Assembly (NCBI GenBank): GCA_958510825.1
Contig: OY294046.1
Span: 49,457,794 to 49,521,793 of the forward strand
DNA length: 64,000 nucleotides
Direction of reading: 5' to 3'
From: Brachypterus glaber
Lineage: Eukaryota > Arthropoda > Insecta > Coleoptera > Kateretidae
Position 1 is the first letter of the stretch; every line of letters starts with the position of its first letter. Positions 31,049-42,140 of the stretch are shown piece after piece. The translations under genes and the position numbers were made by a program. Below the pieces are notes generated by a model. That model worked only from the letters and a program-made list of their open reading frames with translations, did not search any database and was not told where the DNA came from.

Positions 31049-32038
31049 ATTACAGCCAAATTAAACGACCAGTTTCGGAGAAAAATGCTGTTAAAAATAT
31101 AATTTTATGACAGTTTTTTTTGACGTATATTAAGGCTATTTTTTTTACTTTCATAAATAGTAACTTAATTAGTCGTTTTAATTTTATTATACTCTATTAA
31201 TTAAAGAACAGACATTAGAAATATTATATAAAAGGCTTTATTATCATTTACTTACATGTGGTACTAATAAATATTATAACTTTTGTAAATCTTCCAATAT
31301 GCTGAATTTTTCTACGTGCTTGCTAATTATATGCAAAAATCTACATATTTTCTGTTATATTTTTTACTTAATTATGTTAAAACATGGTTTGGTATATGGA
31401 CAAATATTTTATAATTTTATATTTTAGATTTTCTTGATATAATTTTTCAAAATTACATCTGATGCTTGACAATCTGCATTGATATTTTCATAGGTAAAAT
31501 ATATCATTGAGAATGCCTAGCAACAACTTTTAATAATTATTACTATAAAGGGTTCACTATTGAATTACGTTGTTGCTAGGCAATCTCAATAATATTTTTT
31601 ACCTATAAAAATATCTTGACAGATTTGTCAACCATCAGATGTAGTTTTGAAAAAATATATCAAGAAAATCTAAAATATATAATTATAAAACTTTTGTCGA
31701 TATACCAAACCATGTTTCAACATAATCAGGTTACAATATAACAGAAAATATGCAGATTTTCGCATATAATTAGCTAAGACGTAGAAAAATTCAGCATATT
31801 GGAAGATGTACAAACGTTTTAATATTTATTAGTACCACATATAAGTAAATGATAATAAAGCCTTTTATATAATATTTCTAATGCCTGTTCTTTAATTAAT
31901 AGAGTATAATAAACTTAAAATCACTAATTAAGTTAATATTTACGTAAGTAAAAAACTAACCTTAAAATACGTCAAAAAATCTGTCATACTTTTAAAAGCG
32001 CTTTTCTCCGAAAGTGGTCATTTAATTTGGCTGTAATT
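31049..32038. mobile_element. Element O: 990-bp palindrome with about 470-bp arms
   Basis: ATTACAGCCAAATTAAA at the left end pairs with TTTAATTTGGCTGTAAT at the right. Pairing runs inward through TTTCGGAGAAAA, ATTAATTAAAGAACAG, CATTTACTTA, CCAATATGCTGAATTTTTCT, AAACATGGTTTGGTATA and GCCTAGCAACAAC to a short loop at about 31535-31575. Divergence is roughly one difference in ten. Non-coding. Confidence 0.85.
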
Positions 32039-32928
32039 GTGCATTAAATATTCACAGTACTAAAATCAAAATAATCCAAAATATTGTTTTGATATGACTA
32101 TAGGTACGCATAAACATATCCAAAAATAATTACAGGTACCTATATTTAGTACAGGTACCTACATTTTTAGCCTATAGAACCATCTATAATAGCTTTGCCT
32201 GACTCACCCCATTCTTGAACGAACCCTAAGCATTAAATTTGTAAGATAATGACAGCACGCGCTAGGATTTCCCAGGCGATTTTTCATTTAAAAAATTATC
32301 CAGTCGATTTTAAATAGAAATATTTTGCTAAATATTCACGATTTTCGCTGTGTGGCTTTGCATAAAACTACTAAATTAAAATAAGTGTGTAAATGTAAAA
32401 CGTTGGAACATGTCACCTTATCAAGATATTTAATTTTACACACATCATTTTTTAAGAAAAGATTTTCATTTTAAAGCTTTGGTAGTTATAGCATGAAAAA
32501 TTATATTTTCAGCAACATTTCATTGTCCTAAAGACACAAAGGCATATGTTTTACCATTGCAGTAGACCTTTTGAAACAGAGGCGCACTTAGGATTTTTCT
32601 TGGGGAAAGGGGGGCTAACACAATGACAATAAACAAATATATCTGATGAAAAGGAATTTTTCTTAAACTTTCATTTAATTAAGATCATGAGTAAAAATAA
32701 ATAAAAAATATAATATAAACAAACGCTATTTTCCTAACCAAGTTTGGTTTGCAAAACAGTTAAAAACCCGGTCAAAAAGAATTTAAAAAAAGTCCTTGAA
32801 AAAGTAAAAACTGGTTGGCCATCCAGGCGCGATCAATGGGTGGGCCAATTCTCACTGACGCTCTCGTTTGTAAGCACCACATTTAAAGATTTAGTTTTTA
32901 ATTGTAAAACTATAGTTTTAACTATATT
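32039..32928. other. Non-coding; the 32744 frame is not supported
   Basis: ACAGGTACCTA is repeated at 32136-32165. The 72-codon frame 32744-32962 runs into the H2 element end and has no domain signal. Confidence 0.4.
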
Positions 32929-33742
32929 GCTTTCCCATTTTGAAAATTTTCAAAATTTCTGAAAGCCTTGTATTCGTGCAAAAATTTTCATTTTTTTTTG
33001 TGTATTTTTGCGTTTTATGACGTTTTATTTCGATATAAATCAATTTCAAGCAAAAAAAAAGTATCGGTCGGTCGATCGGTCTGTCCGGGAAATATTGTGG
33101 GCACGATAAAACTTAAGAACGCTTTAAACTAGAGACTTGAAATTTGGCATACAGGTATGTTACCAAAAGTTCTCGCTCGGGATTGTTTTTGGTAAACATT
33201 GGGGCAAGGGCGGCAAATGGGGAAAAATACATTTTTTTAGAAAAATTTGAAAATTGCTATATATGGGTTTTTGAGGTTGCTTAAATTGAATCTGATAAAA
33301 AAACTTTTTTAATTCAACCCCCGAGGGGATGCGGGAGTAAATATTTTTCAATATTATTAATATTTTCTTCAAAATTGGTATATAGGGGTTTTTGGGGTCG
33401 ACGAATATGAATCTGATAATACTTTTTTTCTAATTTCACCCCCTGAGGGGTGAGGGTAGTTTTTGTGAAAACTGGTGTATTGGGGTTTTTGAGGTTGCTG
33501 AATGTGTATCTGATAATAATTTTTTTCTAAATCCACCCCCTAAGGAGTTTGGACTTTTTTGAGGTTGTTGAAAGTGAATCTGATTATAAAAAAAATCTAA
33601 CTTTACCCCTAAAGGGGCAGAGGGTAGTTTTCATGAAAATTTGTATATTAAGGTTTTTATGGTTGCTGAAAGTGAATCTGATAATAAAAAATCCATTTTA
33701 CGGGCGGAGGTGAAAAATGGGAAAGCTCTTTTACTGGGCAGT
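32929..33742 (+). mobile_element. Helentron/DINE-like H element, copy H2
   Basis: Starts GCTTTCCCATTTTGAAAATT and ends AAAAATGGGAAAGC, CTCTTTTACTGGGCAGT. A GTC microsatellite (TCGGTCGGTCGATCGGTC) and GATAAAACTTAAGAACGCT core follow the 'tttttgcgttttatgacg' section. From 33195 to 33700 there are about five tandem units of 95-110 bp, each with 'gggttttTGAGGTTGCTGAAagtgaatctgataat' and a 'CACCCCC.AAGGGG' step. No protein is encoded. Confidence 0.7.
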
Positions 33743-33959
33743 GTATTCTTTTATAAAACAGGGAAAATTTTACCTAAATATTGTTTTATAGGCAGCAATA
33801 TTTTATTCTCCTTTTTTACTTGACAGGTAAAATATAACAAAAACTCGTAAATTTTGATAATGTAAGTAAAGAGAGTGAAGGTCGCTTTTATAAATGTTTA
33901 CGTAGCTTTAAATTTTTATTTACCTGATCATTTTTTCATGTTATAAATTCATCAGATAT
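33743..33959. other. Short AT-rich spacer
   Basis: Ends at the ATAT that flanks the following element. Confidence 0.4.
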
Positions 33960-35164
33960 CGTCGGCTTACAAGTAAAAGGCACTAAGTCACTTGGGATTT
34001 TAATGGCACTGTAATTAATTTTTGATGATCTATGTATAGGTAAACCGAACTAACTTCTAGGTGGACTGCCAAGGAGGTACCCACTATACAAAACGCACCA
34101 ATTTGATTTTGATTAAAATTTTATCTAGCAATAGGCACTAAGTCACTTAGTGCACTTAGTGCGTTTTACTTGTAGATTATTTCAAATGTTTCTGCACTAA
34201 GCGACTTTCTAAAAAGAGTTAATTTATAAAAATATGATTGCTTGAATCATTTATATGATACAATAACGCGTTATTTATTGTACTGATAAACGCATTCAAA
34301 TTTTAACTGATAGATTATTTTAATTTTGCTCTTAAATCCTTGGTTACTACATAAATAACAAGAATATAAGAAAAAAACTAAAGTTCGCGGCATGTTCGGA
34401 AAACAGCCCTTAGAATTGCACCGTGAAGTGTTTTATCATTAATAATGATTCATCATAATTATTCACTTTAGGAGATGCTTCTTTGCCGGCACAGCCGATG
34501 CCCTCTGAAAACTGTCTTAGTTCTGGCATAGTAAGCAGTTTCATATAATTAAAACTAATTAATTTTATTAATTTAGGAAACGTTCTTTAAACAATCAAAA
34601 AGTCCAAACCCTTCTTTTAAAAATCTAGGTTTTGAAAATTTATGTAAACATCTTGTTTTCTACTTTATAGTTATACATTACGTTTAATTAATAGATCTAT
34701 TAACCCTTCTAAGGGTTTTAATTTTAAATAGTTGTTTTTTATCTTATTTTATTGACTTAGTGCTCTTTACTTGTAAGCCGACGTCGTGGGAAAAGGTATG
34801 TAAACATCTTGTTTTTTACTTAGTTATACGTTTAATTAATAGAAGGGTTTTAATTTTAAATAGTTGTTTTTATATGATTTTATTGACTTAGTGCTCTTTA
34901 CTTGTGAGCCGACGCCGTGGGCTTACAAGTAAAAGGCACTAAGTCCATGTCTTTTTTCAAATTTAGTTGAATTAAACTACTTCAGTTTTTCTTTATTTAA
35001 CTGCAAATGAGACATTATTATGTCCAAACATGTCATTGTAGTTTGCGTTAGTTTTTTTCCAAAAACAATTATTACAAAAATTAAAAAACAACTATGAAAG
35101 TTAAATTTGTCAATATCTCAAAACCATGTTTTTGGACTTAGTGCTCTTTACTTGTAAGCCGACG
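33960..35164 (+). mobile_element. Element HP, left copy (1205 bp)
   Basis: Bounded by CGTCGGCTTACAAGTAAA and TTTACTTGTAAGCCGACG, flanked by ATAT on both sides (33956-33959, 35165-35168). Subterminal and internal copies of AGTAAAAGGCACTAAGTCAC and its complement occur many times, including a tight cluster at 34130-34175. It holds an extra direct duplication of about 120 bp (segment 34645-34795 repeated at 34798-34917), each ending TGAGCCGACG/TGTAAGCCGACG. No transposase is seen. The family is unfamiliar. Confidence 0.8.
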
Positions 35165-35954
35165 ATATAATAACTTTAATACAAAATGTGCCGAAGTATT
35201 CTGCCCTCTATCTTATTGCATTCATGCAAATCAAACAAATGTTTGACCGACGTTTTGGATTTAAAAACAAGTAAAAAAAATAAAAAAAGTTTATTTCAAA
35301 AATATACAAAAAAAAACATACAATAATTAGAAAATTGAAATTAATAATTCGATAAAAAGATCAAGAACGAATTTGACTCTAGCTTCAGCTAACGCATAAA
35401 ATACCTCGATTTTTCCCAAAAATAATCAAGAAACCTAACCCTTCATCTCAAAGCGTTTTCAAGTTCAAATAATCATTGACTCTCATCTAAAAATCACCGA
35501 CAATCATTAACAAAAGTTGAAAATCATGACAATCATAAACAATCCTTGACAATCATAGACAATCATTATCAATCATTTACTATAATTAACAATCACAAAG
35601 AATAATTACAATGTTCAACCATAAAACAATCACAATAATAAACAATTATTGACAATCATGAACAATCTTGAACAATCATTGACAATCATAGATAGATAAT
35701 CATAATTGTAGTCTATTTTCCGATAAATAATCAAGAAACCTTCATCTGAAAGCGTTTTCAAGTTCAGTTGGCATTCATCTGAAAATCACCGACAATCGTG
35801 ATTCATGAACAATAGATGACAATCATAAAAAGCAATGAACAATCTTGACAATCATAAACAATCCTTGACAATCATAGACATTCATTATCAATCATTTACA
35901 ATAATTAACAATCACAAATAATAATTACAATGTTCAACCATAAAACAATCATAT
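35165..35954. repeat. CAATCAT minisatellite (first part) and spacer
   Basis: From about 35460 to 35950, units of roughly 10-11 bp (GACAATCATA, AACAATCCTT, GACAATCATT) repeat irregularly, in two larger direct copies starting AATAATCAAGAAACC (35425, 35728) and AAAGCGTTTTCAAGTTCA. The array is cut by the right HP copy and resumes at 37022. Confidence 0.75.
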
Positions 35955-37021
35955 CGTCGGCTTACAAGTAAAGAGCACTAAGTCCAAAAACATAGTTTTG
36001 AGATATTGAGAAATTTAACTTTTAATGTTGTTTTTTAATTTTTGTTATAATTGTTTTTGGAAACAAACTACCGCAAATTGCAATGACATGTTTGGACATA
36101 ATAATGTCCCATTTGCAGTTAAATAAAGAAAAATTGAAGTAGTTTAATGCAACTAAATTTGAAAAAAGACATGGACTTAGTGCCTTTTACTTGTAAGCCC
36201 ACGGCGTCGGCTTACAAGTAAAGAGCACTAAGTCAATAAAATCATATAAAAACAACTATTTAAAATTAAAACCCTTCTATTAATTAAACGTATAACTAAG
36301 TAAAAAACAAGATGTTTACATACCTTTTCAAAAACTAGATTTTTTAAAAAGGGTTTGGACTTTTTGATGGTTTAAAGAAAGTTTCCATTTTGGACTTTAA
36401 TAAAATTAATTAGTATTAATTATATGAAACTGCTTACTATGCCAGAACTAAGACAGTTTTCAGAGGCCATCGGCTGTGCCGGCAAAGAAGCATCTCCTAA
36501 AGTAAATAATTATAATGAATCATTATTAATGATAAAACACTTCACGGTGCAATTCTAAGGGCTGTTTTCCGAACTTGCCGCGAACTTTAATTTTTTTCTT
36601 ATATTCTTGTTATTTATGTAGTAACCAAGGATTTAAGAGCAAAATTAAAATAATCTATCAGTTAAAATTTGAATGCGTTTGTCAGTACAATAAATAACGT
36701 GATATTGTATCATATAAATGATTCAAGAAATCATAGTTTTATAAATTAACTCTTTTTAGAAAGTCGTTTAGTGCAGAAACATTTGAAATAATCTACAAGT
36801 AAAACGCACTATGTGCACTAAGTGACTTAGTGCCTATTGCCAGATAAAATTTTAATCAAAATCAAATTGGTGCGTTTTGTATAGGGGGTAACTCCCTTGG
36901 CAGTCCACCTAGAAGTTAGTTCGGTTTACCTATACATAGATTATCAAAAATTAACTACAGTGCTATTAAAATCCCATTTTTGCAAAAAAGTGACTTAGTG
37001 CCTTTTACTTGTAAGCCGACG
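35955..37021 (-). mobile_element. Element HP, right copy (1067 bp, inverted)
   Basis: Same ends as the left copy, opposite orientation, ATAT on both sides (35951-35954, 37022-37025). It lies inside the CAATCAT array (ACAATCATAT before, ATATCATATACAATCAC after), so it is clearly an insertion. It lacks the 120-bp duplication of the left copy. Together the two copies make an inverted repeat spanning 33960-37021. Confidence 0.85.
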
Positions 37022-37130
37022 ATATCATATACAATCACAATATACAATCTGGCACAATAATAATAAACAATAATTGACAATCATAAACAATCTTGAACAA
37101 TCATTGACAATCATAGATAGACAATCATAT
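37022..37130. repeat. CAATCAT minisatellite (continuation)
   Basis: ATAATTGACAATCATAAACA-type units continue after the right HP copy, ending with GATAGACAATCATATTTG as at 35690. Confidence 0.75.
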
Positions 37131-38129
37131 TTGTATTTCTGATAAATAAACCCCTCGTCTAGATCCAAAAAGTACTTAAAGTTAAAACTGGAGAGTTTTA
37201 AGGAGGTAGAAGGGTGCCCAAACAAAATTTTTATTTAAAAATTGTATAAAAATTTTATAGTTTCAGAAAACTTTATTAATTTTAAGAAATAATTAAACTT
37301 TATGTAAAATATAAATTAATAATTAATAATATATTATCTTATTAAGCTAAGATAAATATTTTATTTTAATAGACATGATATAATTAATACAACAAGGGTC
37401 ATGTTTTTCTTACGCGACACGACCTAACCTAATCAATATTATTTATAAACTATAATATTATATAAATTGTTTTTACGATATTTTTTATTATTTATTAAAT
37501 GTTTAAAATTGATCGTTGTAAAATTTTATTAATTAAAAATGGATTAGATTTAAAAAAAAAATTATTTTTGCTCCTTGTAAATAATAAAAACAATATAATT
37601 AAACGCAAACTACAAAGGTCCGTTTTAAAGTTTTACATATAAATAAACAAACGGCCCCACTAACAGACAGACCGACTGCTTACGTCTTTTCTGCCTAACA
37701 GGGCAGCTTAATTTATTATATACCTACATATTATGTACATACAAATTTGTGGTTTTAGAAACAGACACATTTTGTTATTCGATATGTTTTTAAATAATAG
37801 ACAAGTTAGTTTGACCGCAATTAAATAAATAAATTTAAATAAAAAAAAGATATTTTATTGATTAATTATAATTAACCAAATTAAACCGATACTTTAAACA
37901 TCGAGAAAAATACGCCAAGTAATAAAAGCTACCTGACTCTATAGAGCCAGAAAACAAGTAAAACAAATTAAAGCCGGCCCAGTAAATATTTATTTATTTA
38001 TTTATTTATACTCATTTTTGGGACCTTTGAAAAAGATAGTTTATACCACAGAGTGTTTACAATACTATAAAAATTTAAAATTTAATTTGGTTCATGGTTT
38101 ATCTCGACATTTCTTCTATGAAAATTAAT
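37131..38129. other. AT-rich, no gene; (TTTA)n at 37987-38011
   Basis: Only a TTTATTTATTTA run and short AT-rich frames are seen. Confidence 0.45.
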
Positions 38130-38236
38130 TTTTGTTTGTTATTTTTTTTAGATATTTTTAAGTATTTGGGAAATGCAATATACTATTTACTGTGAATATA
38201 ATGGAATGCGTAGCATTACATATCTTCACGGCTTGT
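38130..38236 (+). mobile_element. C-element 3' tail, solo (C3)
   Basis: AAGTATTTGGGAAATGCAATA and then ATGGAATGCGTAGCATTACA, TCTTCACGGCTTGTT match the tail of the C family. This copy has no insertion at the point where A1 sits in C1 (reads gaaTATAATGG), so it serves as an empty-site reference. Confidence 0.7.
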
Positions 38237-38502
38237 TAATAATTTAATATTCTTACAAGCAAATTTAGCTTCTGAAAGCAAATCTATCATCTTTGTATAT
38301 TTCTCTCACTCTCTGAAAAAAAAAATTGTCTGCACAAAAAAAACGGCGACCAAGATAACTCAAAAATGCTTTTCGCTTTGTTGACAGCATTACTAAATAT
38401 TTTTGTCGGTGTAGATATTCACAGGATTTAGAATTTGTACTTTTTATTACCATTTTTTTAAATACGTAAATTTCTTTGAACTATACAGCTAAACAATTTT
38501 GT

Positions 38503-38809
38503 TTTTTCATATTCCAGAGACCAAACCAATGCATCTTAATATTTTTGGGGTCGCTGAAACCGAATCTGAGCTCAGAACTGCTCCATCAGGTCACAATTCT
38601 GAGGTCAGATTCGGTTTCAGCGACCCCGAAAATATAAAAATGCGTTGGTCTAGTCTCTTAAAAATACCTGAATTTAAGGAATTTTCGCACCCTTTTTTTA
38701 ACTGTATTAAAAAAATTTTACCGGATGGAGCGGTTTTGAGGTCAGATTCGGTTTCAGCGACCCCGAAAATATAAAAATGCGTTGGTCTAGTCTTTGGAAT
38801 ATGAAAAAA
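38503..38809. mobile_element. Element P: foldback with one inverted and two direct units
   Basis: Ends TTTTTTCATATTCC and GGAATATGAAAAAA. A unit of GACCAAACCAATGCATCTTA...GGGGTCGCTGAAACCGAATC at the left faces two direct copies of its inverse (38601-38656 and 38732-38792: AGATTCGGTTTCAGCGACCC...TGCGTTGGTCTAGTCT). The 38499-38774 frame reads through these repeats and is not a gene. A similar layout with diverged sequence is at 55816-56110. Confidence 0.75.
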
Positions 38810-39224
38810 AAAATTGTGTGGCGGTGTGTATATTTATTTTATTTATTTAATATTACGGGCATGTTTTTCAAACTAAAATGTTTTTAGCACGTGTAAAAAA
38901 AAAATTTAGCCGTACTGGAATTTAATTTGAATCTAAATTATGTAAATCAATTAGGTACTTTAAGTAGTTATTATAAAAAAAATGACAATAGCTTTGTATG
39001 AAATAGGTACCTACTTTTATACTATAATTGATTTTAACCCATTAAGAACCATGTCTAAATATTCATACAGATTTACAGATTTTTGTAAGGAGTATTTTAA
39101 AAAGTCCAATTTAGAGAAAATATAATATAAATAAATATTATAATAAACATTTATCAGTATAATAAGTACTCAAATATAAAATAAAACATAGATCAACAAG
39201 GGATTATCCAACAATCAAAAAATA
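38810..39224. other. Non-coding, nothing recognised
   Basis: AT-rich with no repeat boundaries seen. Confidence 0.4.
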
Positions 39225-39576
39225 CTGCTGCCAACAAAATAATACAGGCCTAGGTTCATTAAAATCAAAAACGAAAAAAATTTTAAAAAACGCTTTTGAA
39301 AAAAAATGTTTTTTCCCCATTTTACCCGCTTATCCCACTACGATTTTTACCAAAAACAATCCCAGCCTAGAACTCTGGACAATCAACCTATGGTCCAAAT
39401 TAGCTTGAAGCGTTCTTGAGTTGTCGTGGTCACAAATTTCCCGTACAGATAGACAGACCGACAATTTTTTTTTACGGAAATCAGATTTTTTGGATATAAA
39501 ACGTTGGGAAACGTAAAAAAAGCAATAAAAATGTTTCAGTTCTTTTTACGAACGCAAGACTTTCCACGGGAAAGTA
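39225..39576 (-). mobile_element. Helentron/DINE-like H' element, copy 1 (minus)
   Basis: Minus-orientation copy of the H' subfamily: CTGCTGCCAACAAAATAATA at its 3' side, then the reverse of 'CTAGGCTGGGATTGTTTTTG', 'GCGTTCTTGAGTTGTCGTGG', a CAGACAGACC tract and AAGACTTTCC at its head. Plus copy 41637-42080 and minus copy 58273-58730 share all landmarks. Confidence 0.6.
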
Positions 39577-39685
39577 CCTAACATACAAGTTAAAAAGAAA
39601 AATCCATTGATTAATAATAAAACTTAAGAGCCTATATAAAAAAATAAACTAATTGTTTTAATGTTTTCTTTACCTAGAGTAAAGG

Positions 39686-40269
39686 TCGATTCATGCATAA
39701 TTATCACTAACTTTACTAAACTGAATTAAGAAATATAGAAATTAAGAAGATTAAGGAACATATTCTATAATAAATTTATCGTGGTATGCAACAATTAAGA
39801 TAAAAGTTAAAATATACCATAAAATAATGATACAATCTTAAAATAAACTATAGAAAAAGAAGAATTTCTGAACTACATCAACTTTTGTGCAAAATGTTAT
39901 AAACAAACGTTATCCAGGTATCAAAATAATAATGAAGATGGCGACACCTTTGTATTTTAAAATTCGTACATTTTCAGTGTTAAGGAAAAATACAGTAGTT
40001 ACATAAGAAAATAAAAGGTACTTTTGGAGATAGTTGGTTTTAAAACACGATTATTAGACCCAACAACTGCATATATAGTAATAATCGTCCTACGCAATAG
40101 ATATTTGTTTTTGTTTTACTTATACAGTCGTATTTACACATGCTTCTTATCTATTTGGCAGTTACCTTTTTATTGCATACCACGGAAAATTTGAGATTAT
40201 ATTTCTTAATTTTATTAATTTCTTAATTCAGTTTAATGAAGTTAGTGATAATTATGCCTGAATCGACCT
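39686..40269. repeat. Foldback, about 580 bp with about 100-bp arms
   Basis: AGGTCGATTCATGCATAATT, ATCACTAAC, TGAATTAAGAAAT and CGTGGTATGCAA at the left face the inverse at 40155-40269 (TTGCATACCACG, ATTTCTTAATTCA, GTTAGTGAT, AATTATGCCTGAATCGACCT). Non-coding. Confidence 0.75.
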
Positions 40270-40425
40270 GAATAGTATATTAAACTACTAGTTTAATAAC
40301 ACCCGTTTTTAGCGCACGAGTACAAGTTTAGAAAACTAGCCGCTTGCGGAGAGTTTTCTAAAGTACTAGTGCGCTAAAAACTTGTTATGAAACGAGTACT
40401 TTATGCTATTTTATTCTATTTTGCT
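40270..40425 (+). repeat. G/C-apex hairpin repeat, related to the 14529 foldback
   Basis: GCGCACGAGTACAAGTTTAG, AAAACTAGCCGCTTGCGGAG and TGCGCTAAAAACTTGTTATG match the apex of the intronic foldback at 14690-14780, with TAATAACA/TGTTAT-type inverted shoulders. The AT-rich outer arms of the intronic copy are absent. Confidence 0.7.
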
Positions 40426-40609
40426 CTAAAATTTTAAAAAACTTACATTTAAATTGATGACCGATTTAGGGATTTTTGTTTTGGGTTGGCATTATAATTT
40501 TCGCTATGTTTGAAATTCATAGAACAAACGATATTTTGATATCGTTTATAGTCAGCTCTTCTGTTTTTCACTGCAGGTAACCAAGCCACAATTTTAACAC
40601 GGTAAAAAT

Positions 40610-40805
40610 TAACTTAAAACACAATTTCGTGGAAGACTAAACTTAAAAGTGGCCTTGATATTTGCACGGAAAACGCCAAGCGATTGTCTTTTCTCCTGTA
40701 ATGCCAACCCAAATGAAAAAAAAAAGTACAAACCTCTTATAGACCTATAAGAACACGCAAAATGCGTGTGATTATAAGCTTATAAGAGTCGCAAAATTAA
40801 AAAAA
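40610..40805 (+). repeat. Dispersed repeat T, copy 2
   Basis: Direct copy of 4496-4690: AGACTAAACTTAAAAG, AAACGCCAAGCGATT, AACACGCAAAATGCGTGTGA, TAAGCTTATAAGAGTCGC. It is not preceded by the CAGGGTGGCCC end present at 4465. Confidence 0.7.
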
Positions 40806-40997
40806 AAATTATTATGTTTGTGAGGTGTGTGACATTACTTAAAATAGGAGCTCTATATTTTCTACTTTTATATTTTATATGGTGGTTCCACATGAAAAAC
40901 TAGGAAAAAGTTATGTATTTTTTTCAAAGTCGTGAGAGTTACTCTCAGGAATTTTTAGCTCAGCCACAGCTTTTTAAATATAAGTTCTTTAAGAGTC

Positions 40998-41630
40998 ATA
41001 TCGCCTTGTAAATTCCGAAACATCGTTTCTGAAAAATGGGAACTTGCCAGAGACTAGAAATTATTCTTTTTTTATGGAATTAGTAGGGTAGTAATTTAAT
41101 AATTGACTAATTTATACAGAGCGGTCCAAAAGTCACCTCCCCACTTAACTTTTGAACCAGTTGAGATATCGACTTCAAATTTTGAACTTTTAATTAAGAC
41201 AACTTAAACTATCTTTTACCATATATTTAATACTTTCAGCTCTTAAAATGTGGGCAGGGTGGCATGGGGGCACATTTTTTTAAATGGAAAGCGGGGTCGT
41301 GTAAATCATCATTTTAAAGCTTATAACCCTATAGGGGGGTATACCCACATTTTAAGAGCTGAAAGTATTAAATATATGCTAAAAGATAGTTTAAGTTGTC
41401 TTATTTAAAAGTTCCAAATTTGAAGTCGATATCTCAACTGGTTCAAAAGTTAAAAGGGGGGTGGGGTGACTTTTGGACCGCTCTGTATGGATAAGAACTT
41501 ATTCTTGTTTATATGTAATTAATAAAGTTCTAAATAAATACCTCATTAATTGTTTAAAAAAGGATAATTTGTTATACCTGTCTAGTGGTAATTTTTCAGA
41601 TACGATGTTTCGGAATTTACAAGGCGATAT
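40998..41630. mobile_element. Foldback FF with A3 nested in it
   Basis: ATATCGCCTTGTAAATTCCG, AAACATCGT, CTGAAAAAT at 40998-41037 are inverted at 41591-41630. The 40-bp arms enclose element A3 (41117-41485) plus short spacers. The next H' element starts within a few bases of the right end. Confidence 0.75.
41117..41485. mobile_element. A-family element A3 (short, 369 bp)
   Basis: Perfect ends CAGAGCGGTCCAAAAGTCAC and GTGACTTTTGGACCGCTCTG with TA on each side. Both arms carry GATATCGACTTCAAATTT, AAGACAACTTAAACTATCTT and AGCTCTTAAAATGTGGG. The interior is reduced compared with A1 by a deletion near 41330 (AACCCTATAGGGGGG). Confidence 0.9.
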
Positions 41631-41636
41631 TTATAT

Positions 41637-42080
41637 TTTACTTTCCCCGAGGAAAGTAAAATAGGATAGAATAGAAGAGTAAACAAAATTCGTAAATTAT
41701 TATTGCTTTTTTTACGTTTTATATCCAAAAAATATGATTTCCGTAAAAAAAAAATCTGTCTGTCGGTTTGCCCGTCTGTCCGGAATATTTGTGACCACGA
41801 TAACTTAAGAACGCTTTAAGCTAAAGACGTCAAATTTGGACCATAGGTTGATTATCCAAAGTTCTAGACTGGGATTGTTTTTGTTAAAAAATGGATTGGG
41901 TAAAATGGGGTAAAGACATTTTTTTTTCAATTTATTTTTCGTTTTACGAAAAAAGAAAACTTCTGAAAAAAAACTTTTTTTTTTGAAAAACGAAAACATT
42001 TTTTATTTTGATTTTTTTTTTATTTTTGGTTTTAATGAACCTATGCCTATAGGGAAAAGTATTATTTTGTTGGCAGCAGG
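41637..42080 (+). mobile_element. Helentron/DINE-like H' element, copy 2 (plus)
   Basis: A TTTACTTTCCCCGAGGAAAG hairpin is at the head, then TTGCTTTTTTTACGTTTTAT, CTGTCTGTCGGTTTGCCCGT, CGATAACTTAAGAACGCTTT, GGTTGATTATCCAAAGTTCT, GGGATTGTTTTTG and a 3' side of TATTATTTTGTTGGCAGCAG. It has no tandem-unit array, unlike H2/H3. Confidence 0.65.
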
Positions 42081-42140
42081 ATTTTTATTTTTATTTATGT
42101 AGACTTAATACTTAATATTTCATACATAGTTATTATTTTA

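Noticed and set aside
35460..35960. CAATCAT repeats considered as a CRISPR-like array
   Set aside because: Units are about 10 bp with no unique spacers of constant length; the context is eukaryotic. It is a minisatellite.
38499..38774. 91-codon frame with TESELRTAPSG and RFGFSDPENIK
   Set aside because: It is formed by the inverted and direct units of element P; the repeated peptide segments are translations of the repeat.
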